DNA of 64,000 bases from Aquilaria yunnanensis (Eukaryota > Streptophyta > Magnoliopsida > Malvales > Thymelaeaceae): NCBI GenBank assembly GCA_039654915.1, contig CM077599.1, positions 12,836,501 to 12,900,500 of the forward strand, given 5' to 3'. The position numbers and the translations under genes are program-made. The notes under the pieces are model-generated. The model saw only the letters and a program-made list of their open reading frames with translations. It did not search any database and was not told the origin of the DNA. Below are positions 56,346 to 64,000 of this stretch, piece by piece; the stretch's first letter is position 1; each line of letters begins with the position of its first letter.

Positions 56346-57622
56346 TCAATTACCAATCACATCATGGCCTAGCAACTTGGACTCGACCAACTTGAGTTTC
56401 AGTGCCACACAATTTTCAGTTGAATGCCCAATTGAACCTTTTTGGTAATCACATTTGGCATTTGGGTCATACCAACTTGAAAGAGGACGCCATTTGATTT
56501 TGCTACCGTTGGTATGGGTGGTAGTAAGTTTGAAGCTTGTGGAAGTTGAATTGACTTGAGTGGTTTTCTTCCCATGAGTAGTATGTGGTACTGATGAGGG
56601 AGCCTTGGAGATTACAATCTCAATAGGATATCCTTTCACTTGTATCGTGAGTGGTATTGTACCATAGAACCAGGAGATGATGTTATGGACAACTCCACTT
56701 CTTTGATTGAAACATCCTCCAATTGAAGAATCGACCAACTTTCCTTTTTTGATTCCAAATTCGATTTTTTTCTCTCCAGATAATACCATATTTGAAAAGC
56801 TACTTGAAGTTTTCCCAACTAGTTTTTCATAAAACGGTATGTTTAGTGTTTGGATAAATAGGGTGATCAGTTCTCTTTCTATCATAGATGGTTGAACTTG
56901 TGTGGCTAAGTCTCTCCACTTTTGTGCATATTCCTTAAAGGTCTCTTGTTCATTCTTCTCCATATTCTGGAGAGTTTGGCGATCCGGGGACCAAGTCCAT
57001 AACATGCTTGTAGTTATTGATGAAGGCCTAAGCAAGGTCATTCCATGTTTTGATGTTTCTTAGACCTTGACTTAGATACCATTGTAGTGCTGACTTTGTA
57101 AGACTTTCTTGAAAAAGTGCAATCCACACCTTCTCGTCTTTTGTGAGTGGTTGTATTCTTTTTAGAAACAGTGTGGTGTGAGTGATAGGACAACTTGTTC
57201 TAACGTATTTCACAAAGTCTGGCATCTTAAAGTCTGAAGGAATCACAACGTCTGGCATCAAACAAAGATCGTTCACCGAAAGAGATCCAAATACAGTGCC
57301 TCATTTAATGGCCCGAAGTCTCTTTTCTATGGTCTCGATTTTTTGAGTATCCTTTTCTTCTTTAAGCAAGGGCTTTTTTTCTTCAAAAATTGGATTGTAC
57401 CTTAGATGAATGTTATCAGATGGGCCTGAATCATGAAAGAGCTTCTCTTGGACTGAGATCCATTGTTGAGTGAATTCGGGAGGATAGGTGAGATCTTGTG
57501 GTTCTTTGACGAGGACTTGGGTTGCTTTCCCGTTGATTAACTCCATTAATTATTTTATTTACTCGGCCATGTTTTCTTTTGGACTCAATATTTGTGAGGC
57601 ATCCTTCGGTTTGCTCTGCCAT
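56346..57622 (-). pseudogene. gag: Broken Ty3/gypsy gag
   Basis: Pieces of a retrotransposon gag lie in order on the minus strand. They are an N-terminal segment beginning MAEQTEG (57622), a P-rich linker with PPEFTQQW (57546-57301), a capsid-like retrotrans_gag core with ALQWYLSQG (57276-57028) and FKEYAQKWRDLATQVQPS (from about 56940), and a C-terminal CCHC-type knuckle with NAKCDYQKGSIGHSTENC (about 56390-56470), in which the expected third-position residue is Gln. Breaks: a frame change near 57560, an in-frame TGA at 57303-57301, a TAG at 57030-57028, and a frame change near 56990. It cannot make a full Gag protein. It lies about 1 kb from the primer-binding site, the usual place. Confidence 0.85.
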
Positions 57623-58600
57623 TAGTCTTGTTTGGAGCCGAGTTGGATATTGGTGTTGAGATCCAATTTTACCTTTTTAAAGTGAGATTCATTTTATTAG
57701 ACTTTACATGTATATGATTGATACAATGGATGCATGTAATACATAATGAGATTATGTTTTTATCAAAATTTATATGCACGTGATTCATGTAATGGAATGC
57801 ATGCAATGAGATCATTTTTATCAGATTTTATGTGCATGTGATTGATGTAATGGATGTATGCAATGAGTGAGCTTGATTATCCATTATCATGGAACTTCAA
57901 GACTTCTAGTTGTCATTAGGAAGACCAAAAGTTATTATAGTTTGATGCGTGGTTTTGATGCATGGAGAAAATTGCACAAAACAGGAGTACAACAAAAGAA
58001 AGATAAGGTTATTAATAAGTTAAATAGCAATTAACAACTCATGAACTATTATGGAAAAACGAGTTAAAACCATAAATATAAGACACGAAAAAATAAAAGT
58101 GTAGAGCAACAACATAGCATAACAAGGACATGCTTATGGCGTTGGTAAATGGGAGGAATACTGTGGTCAGTTCTATGGATAAGTGGGGAGTTCTATATGC
58201 ATAGGGTGGTTTATCAAAAGGCCGAGGGTAGTTCCCGAATCCCATCACTAAATTATAGTGACAGCCCAATTCCTTACCCTCTAGGGTATATGTAAGGAAA
58301 GGATTAATTCGAGTCGTAGCTTTTCGTGGGCCCATGCAGAGACTAACCGTCTCAGGAGGCAATACACTACTTTGCTACTTTGAAACCGGTGAAGGCTTGG
58401 AGACCATGGCCTCACAAGGACAACAACACCAATTCCGCTTAGAAAGAACGTGTTCGATTTGAGGAAGCTCGGGTATAGAGCTTCATGTCGTGAATGCATT
58501 ATGCATGTTTACTTAAGTAGATATAGCACATAAATCCACATAAAAGTAAGCAAAGCAAAACAAAACAAATCAATGTTTTAGGCTCGACTCATTAACCGTG
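57623..58600 (-). other. Untranslated leader of the LTR element
   Basis: This stretch lies between the primer-binding site and gag. It contains three imperfect tandem copies of a ~64-bp unit (about 57690-57880) around ATGATTGATACAATGGATGC and GTGATTGATGTAATGG. A leader open frame on the minus strand at 58362-58039 (107 codons) includes LTYTLEGKELGCHYNLVMGF and reads like real protein, but no function is known. Confidence 0.5.
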
Positions 58601-58618
58601 TCCCCAGCGGAGTCGCCA
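58601..58618 (-). other. Primer-binding site, tRNA-Arg type
   Basis: The plus strand reads TCCCCAGCGGAGTCGCCA, which looks like the 3' end of a tRNA including CCA. Its complement TGGCGACTCCGCTGGGGA starts three bases after the 5' LTR on the minus strand. Tat/Ogre elements use a tRNA-Arg primer with this sequence type; the tRNA identity is from knowledge of that lineage. Confidence 0.8.
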
Positions 58619-58621
58619 AGC

Positions 58622-61600
58622 TGTGGCAACGTCGGGTTTTCTGGAGTCGCCACTAATCGGTTTACCTAGGTCGATTGGACACCTAAAATATGGTCTGCGA
58701 GAGTTCAGGGGTTCGGGAGTACGATTACGCTAAAACAATATTGTTATAGCGCCCAAAATTGGCACCTTAGTTGATTTTAATTTTGTTTTCCTTTGCTTTT
58801 AAACAACTTCAGTTAATTTTCGAAACTAGAAATTTTAGCTGAATTATTTAGTCGAATGTGGATTTTTGGTAATTAATTTGTATAAATTTTGATATTTCCG
58901 AACCATGGACTATGCCGAGTCACTCGGACACGGAAGCTTTATTTCCGAACCATGGACTCTACCGAGTCACCCGGACACGGAATTTAATGAAATTTTATGT
59001 AATTTAATCTATATCAAAAAAATGGATTTTTAACTTTTTTGTATTTTTATTTAATTAAAAAAGTTGATACTTTCCAAACCGTAGATCCTGCCGGATCATC
59101 CGGATATGAAAATTATTTTAATTTATAGTTAATTATTTAATTTTTATTTTTATTATTTTATGGAATTAATTACTAGTTTAATTACTAAATGGTAATTCTT
59201 TTTGTTTATGAAATTTTTAGATTTTTGTCAATGATTTTTTATGTTAACCTAAAAATTTTGTTTTGTTTATTTTTTTATATTTTTACTTCTTTTCTTTCTT
59301 TCTTTTTATTCTCTTTATTCTTTTCTTTTATTTGTTTTTTTTATTCTTTTACTTTTACTTTTCTTTTACTTTCTTTTCTTTCTTATTTTTTCTTATTTTT
59401 TTTCTTTTTACTTTCTTGTTTAATGAAAAATTTTGATTATCTATATTTCTTAATTTATAAAGGAATCAAAAAAATAATTTTTAATGATCTAATATTAAGA
59501 TTCTTTATTTGATGAAGAAATTAAAGAGTTAAAAAAAATTAACATTTATTTTATGTTTATTCTATTTATTTGATAAAAAGAAGAACCAAAAAGAAATTAT
59601 TTAATTAAAGTTTTATTCAAGGAAACTAAGGATTTATATGTATAAAAAAAATAAAAGAAAAATTTATATATTTTTATGTTATGTTTATTTTTGTTATTTA
59701 ACAAAAGATGAACTAAAAAGTAATCATTTAATCAAGATTTTATTCATTTAATAAAGAAACCAAAAAAAAAAAATTATATGTATAAAGAAAAGTCTTAATA
59801 TTTTATTTGATAAAAAAATTAAATCAAAAAGTAATTATTTAATAATGAAACCAAAAGTTTATGTGTACATTTCAAAAATAAAAGAAAAGATCTTAATATT
59901 TATTTTTCTTATTTTTGAACAAAGATTAACCAAAAAGTGATTATTTAATAAAGAAAACAAAAATTTATATATATATATATTTTAAAATAAAATAAAAGCT
60001 TTTTATATTTATGTATTTTATTTTTTTTGATAAAAGATTAAAGAAATCAAAGATTTATATGTATGTTTTAAAATAAAGAAAAGTTTTGATATTTATATGA
60101 TTTTTTTTGTGTTCTTTTTGTTTGATAAAATTTTTTTTTTAAATAATTTTCTAATTTATAAGTCTAAAAATACATTTAATTAATAAGTCTAAAATATTTA
60201 AGAGAAATTCAATTCTTTTTTTATTTATTTTTATTTTTTCAAAATCATTTGACTAAGATTTTTTATTTTTGTTTAATAAAGGAAACAAAAAGTTATATCT
60301 TTTTATTATTTTAAAAGAAATAAGTAAAATATTACTGGGTAAAGAAATAAAATTTTAACCCAAAATTTTTTACTCTTTTATCCTTTTTATTAATAAAGAA
60401 ACTAAAAAGTTTTATTTTATTATTTTAATAAATTATTAATATATTGCTGGATAAATAAAAATATTAGTTCAAAGTTTTTATTTTTAATAAAGGAAAATTT
60501 ATTTATATACTTTATTAAAAAAATAGTTTATATACTCTATTTAAAATATTTTCCAAGCCATGGATCCTGGTGGATCATTTGGACATGGAATTTAATTTTT
60601 ATTAATTTTTTTTAATTAATTAATTAATTAATTATTAATTTTAATCATAATTTTATTATTTTTTTTTGAATTTTTAAATTTTAAATATCATTACTTTAAA
60701 GATATGTTTAAAAAAAGAATTGATTTGTATATTTTTAGCATTATTTAATTATGTTTGTTTATTAATTTTTAACAAAAGGAATAAAAAGTTATATAATAAA
60801 AACATGTATTCCAAAATAATAAAAGATAGTTGGCTTTTAAAAATTATTTTTATTAGCCTTAATAAGTCTTTTTTTATTATAATTTATTATTATTTTTTTA
60901 TAATAATTAAGAGTGAAATAAATTTAACCACAAAAAAAAAAGACAATTAATAATAATAAAGTGGGGCTTTTTGGCCATCCACTTTAATAACACAATAATA
61001 ATAGCAATAATAATAAAAATTAGCAAAGTTAGTAAAGTTAGTTGTTAATAACAATAATAACAATAAAAGGTTAGTAAGTTAGTAAGTTAGTAACAATTAA
61101 AAATAAAAGTTAGTAATGTTAGTTGAGTTAATTATTAACAATAATAACAACAATAATAATAAAAGTTAGTAAAGTTAGTAAGTTAGTAAGTTAATAACAA
61201 TAAAAATAAAAGTTAGTAATGTTAGTTGAGTTAATTATTAACAATAATAACAACAATAATAATAAAAGTTAGTAAAGTTAGTAAGTTAGTAAGTTAATAA
61301 CAATAAAAATAAAAGTTAGTAATGTTAGTTGAGTTAGTTGTGCAAAAATTAAAAGATTAGTGACTTATAATATTAATAACAATAATAATAATAAACAAAC
61401 AATTAAAGATTATTGATAGTTCTGCACAGATTTAAAAAAAAGGTTAGTGACCAAAATGGATAAATATGAGAAGATGAAGGATAAAAATGAGGTTGTACCT
61501 TTTGAAAATGAATTTTGAATTCTGGAGCAGGCGCGCGCGCGCCGGGGGGAAAAAAAAAACAGTCAGAGAAGGTTTAGGTTTTCTGGAGAGGAAGAGAAGA

Positions 61601-62238
61601 GGGCCAGGGACCTAGGCTAATGTTTTCCTTTTTTTCAAAACGGAGCTCTAAGTTTTTTTCTCATTTTATCTTTTTATTTCTGTGTTAATACACAGATTTG
61701 GACCCCTATTTATAGGGGAAGGGGTGCTGGACTGTTCATAATTAAAAATTAATTAAATTCAAACTTATCTTTTAATTTGGTAAAATGACAGTTTCAGTCC
61801 TTTACGTCTCTCAGACTCTGGATAAGTTCCTGAAGCTTCTGATTTTGACAATTTTGTCGTTTTCTGTTAATTTGGGCCAGAACGGTTATGCTGGCCCCAA
61901 ATTGATGTGACAAACTACCAAATGCTCCTGGAACTTTCAGATTTTGTCAATTTTTCCCGAAACTTTTCAATTTTATCATTTTTACCTCAAACTTTTTAAT
62001 TTTGTCATTTTTATGGAGTTTTCTTTTTTTTTTTTTCAAACATACACATATACACACATATATCATTTTAAATCAAATCTTCACAAAACAAAATAAAAAA
62101 AATGTATTTTAAACTAATTAAAAAAATTTTAGTAATAATAATAATAATAGTAATAATAATAATTTTTTTTAATTAATTTTTTAATTAATTTTTTTTAAAA
62201 TTTTTTTTTTAATGGTCGGACGAAATTGGGTGTCAACA
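58622..62238 (-). repeat. 5' LTR (right, by element orientation)
   Basis: Length 3617 bp, TG...CA ends, colinear with the left LTR apart from small indels and scattered substitutions. Both contain an alternating CGCGCGCGCG block (about 61532) next to a purine run. No sense-strand protein is encoded. Confidence 0.95.
61707..61714 (-). promoter_or_regulatory. TATA box of the 5' LTR
   Basis: The minus strand reads CCCCTATAAATAGGGGTCC. The TATA box is conserved in the other LTR at 47075-47068, although its flank differs there. It is the probable start of the genomic transcript, about 530 bases into the LTR. Confidence 0.7.
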
Positions 62239-62243
62239 CTACC
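62239..62243. repeat. Right target-site duplication of the LTR element (CTACC)
   Basis: Identical to 43932-43936. The match shows that the two LTRs belong to a single insertion. Confidence 0.95.
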
Positions 62244-63375
62244 TTTCTAAAGCTCCAGTTGGAACATTCGAAGACGAGGGTTAGAAATCCTTTGGAACTA
62301 AAAATATTTCTTTGGTTTGTGGCAGACATAAACTATAAGCAGAGATTGATGACTCATCTGGTCATAACTCCTCATGATAGTTAAAAGGAAAAAACAAAAT
62401 TGGTATCAGATTAATTACGTATGTTCAAAATTAGATATATAAATGCAAAATTAGCTTACTTATAATTTATATATCTTCGTGTTGAATCCAATCTTTAAGA
62501 TCAAATTTTTGGCACTGAAAAAAATAATAGGAAACTACAGTTACAAGGGCATGAGAGAGCTATTCTTTTAATCATTCTCACGTCCCAACAAAGTTTCTTT
62601 TTTTTTTTTTAGTCAAAATCGTGGGTAGAAGAACTTCAAAATTTTCAGAGAAAATTATGGAAACCCTCCGAGTTGGCTTAACTTATACTTTATTCCCTTA
62701 TTTTTAAAACCTCATGCTTCTCTTACATTTGCCTCTAGCAACATTTAAATTTCTAATTTACCAATTGAGAGTACCTTTAAATGATTTCAATCTGTTTTAA
62801 ACTTTTTTACAGCCAATAATATTTTAAATTATCTATTTTTCTTCTCCATAAATGCAAAACAGCATCTTTTAAGTAAATATCAGTTAATATATATATATAT
62901 ATATATATATAACAGCTCAAAATTATTGGAACATAGTTATTTGATAATTTCTATGAAAGTTTTAGAAGTTCAAGTATGAGAAAAATGGTTGGTTATGCCA
63001 AACTATATGAGATATTAAGCATATTTTCCTTGTTCCCAAGCCAATATTTCTCGGAGGCAGAGCAGAAATGGCAAACTTTCATGTCTTGTGCAAGTGCAAT
63101 CAACGCCTGAGGAAATGAAAGGCAGTTTAAATTAAACGGCTATCATCCTAAAACTCAAGTACAAGTTCAAACCGTTAAACCGCAGGAATTCTACAAGTTT
63201 TCAGAAAGCGTCCACGCTCCACAGTATCCATGGCCAGGCAGCAAAAGCCCGCAACGGACCTGGTAGCAAGTCCTGCTCGTTAACAACAGCCAAGGCATCA
63301 TAACATCGGTCGGGGAACTGTAGATCTGCAATAGCCAGTAGATATTCAGAGCGCTGGCAACAACAACGGAGCCCT
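62244..63375. other. RPN10 3' UTR and intergenic DNA
   Basis: The part near 63375 is the 3' UTR of RPN10 on the minus strand; its end was not fixed. An (AT)n microsatellite lies at about 62887-62912. No other gene. Confidence 0.45.
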
Positions 63376-64000
63376 TCACTTGTCCTCTTTGGGTGGAGCA
63401 TCTTCATCTTTCTTGTCTTTTGACTAACTCGGAAAAATCAAACTTTAAAGAGATTAGCAGCTGGGGTTGGACATGAAAGATTAAACACATTACAATCTGG
63501 AGAACGCACCTCAGATTGACCTGGCAAAGAAGAAAGCAAATCTTTCACCGTAGCATCATTTGGGTCAACTCCTGGAAGCTGCGGAAGTGCTATGTTATAA
63601 GGCATCCAGACAGGATGAAGACAAGTCAAGTTTTCTGTTCATGAAGCACATCAAACTAGACTTACTGATGAAATAATAGATGACATAAAAGATTGGTCAC
63701 CCAACACCATGTTAATTTCTGACTGAGATGATGAATTGTTTGTCTTGTCTTGCATTGACAGTTGAAGAGCTGCAAGAAAAGAAACTTGAATTTCAGTAAT
63801 CAGTTAACAGCTGGTAGGAGTACTGACCCTCATCAAGCAATTGCAACTAGTAAGGACAAAGCTCGATTTGAGTTGTAGAATATTATAAATTATCGTCATG
63901 GTTAAAATCTTCAAGTTTCAAAAGGATAGAACAACTAGTCAATGTTAGTTTTAATTATTCAAGATCCTACAACGGTTCTGCTACAAACAGGGATACTAAA
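63376..64000 (-). CDS. RPN10: 26S proteasome subunit RPN10 (non-ATPase regulatory subunit 4), 3' part only
   Basis: Three terminal exons are visible on the minus strand: 63769-63666, 63578-63510 and 63423-63376, with GT/AG introns and consistent phases. They encode the end of the second ubiquitin-interacting motif (ALQLSMQD), the block VLGDQSFMSSIISS, then LPGVDPNDATVKDLLSSLPG and a charged tail ending KDEDAPPKEDK. These are hallmarks of the C-terminus of plant RPN10. The missing part (VWA domain and first UIM) lies beyond base 64000. RPN10 is the ubiquitin receptor that docks polyubiquitylated substrates on the 19S regulatory particle. The interval 63770-64000 is intron as far as can be seen. 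Confidence 0.9.

Larger units (their letters stand above)
43937..62238 (-). mobile_element. 18.3 kb non-autonomous Ty3/gypsy LTR retrotransposon (Tat/Ogre type) carrying cargo genes
   Basis: Two LTRs (43937-47593 and 58622-62238) begin TG and end CA, and CTACC flanks the element on both sides. Read on the minus strand the order is: 5' LTR, tRNA-Arg-type primer site, leader, broken gag, a decayed 3 kb stretch, three zinc-finger paralogues, a LOG-family gene, hairpin-rich tandem array, polypurine tract, 3' LTR. The primer site, the LTR start TGTTGACACCCAATTTCGTC and the repeat-filled 3' UTR are traits of the Tat/Ogre lineage. No protease, RT, RNase H or integrase frame is visible on either strand, so movement must have depended on a related autonomous element. 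The two LTRs look closely similar by eye, so the insertion is fairly young even though gag is broken. Confidence 0.93.

Overview
This is nuclear DNA of a flowering plant, most likely a eudicot. It carries intron-containing plant gene families (an R2R3-MYB repressor, a plant-type subtilase, an E-class PPR protein, an ERD7-type senescence protein, proteasome subunit RPN10), AT-rich intergenic DNA, and layered plant transposons (Mutator-like, hAT, Stowaway, a giant Ty3/gypsy element). The species cannot be told from the sequence.

Layout. 0.2-1.1 kb: MYB4-type repressor (+). 1.1-17 kb: gene-poor, with a degenerate LTR remnant, a fold-back element, a Mutator-like element (7.4-11.8 kb) that holds a Stowaway MITE and a hAT element, and a minisatellite. 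17.1-19.7 kb: four-exon ERD7-like gene (-). 20.2-22.5 kb: a second Mutator-like element with nested repeats and an adjoining small hAT element. 26.6-28.6 kb: single-exon PPR gene (+). 31.9-34.2 kb: single-exon SBT1.6-type subtilase (-). 36.5-37.8 kb: a 0.63 kb tandem duplication with templated filler at the junction. 39.9-41.0 kb: a third Mutator-like element with a gene-like fragment and a run of 24 G. 42.0 kb: tRNA-Thr(AGU) (-). 43.9-62.2 kb: one 18.3 kb LTR retrotransposon. 63.4-64.0 kb: 3' end of RPN10 (-), running off the window.

The most unusual object is the 18.3 kb LTR element. It lies on the minus strand, has two 3.6 kb LTRs with TG/CA ends, a perfect 5-bp target duplication (CTACC), a tRNA-Arg-type primer-binding site and a polypurine tract, which is the layout of the Tat/Ogre lineage. 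Its gag is broken and no protease, RT, RNase H or integrase is visible, so it must be non-autonomous. In place of pol it carries, in sense, three tandem paralogous 182-codon genes for a C4 zinc-finger protein resembling carlavirus cysteine-rich nucleic-acid-binding proteins (two intact, one broken), followed by an intact intronless gene of the LOG (cytokinin-activating) family. The LOG gene and the two intact zinc-finger genes each have a recognisably related upstream module ending in a TATA box, so they look like separately transcribed cargo genes under copies of one promoter. A hairpin-rich tandem array fills the 3' UTR.

In Arabidopsis the MYB4 and RPN10 genes are direct neighbours on chromosome 4, and SBT1.6 and an ERD7-like gene are on the same arm. 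The genes at the two ends of this window therefore look like remnants of one ancestral block expanded by insertions.
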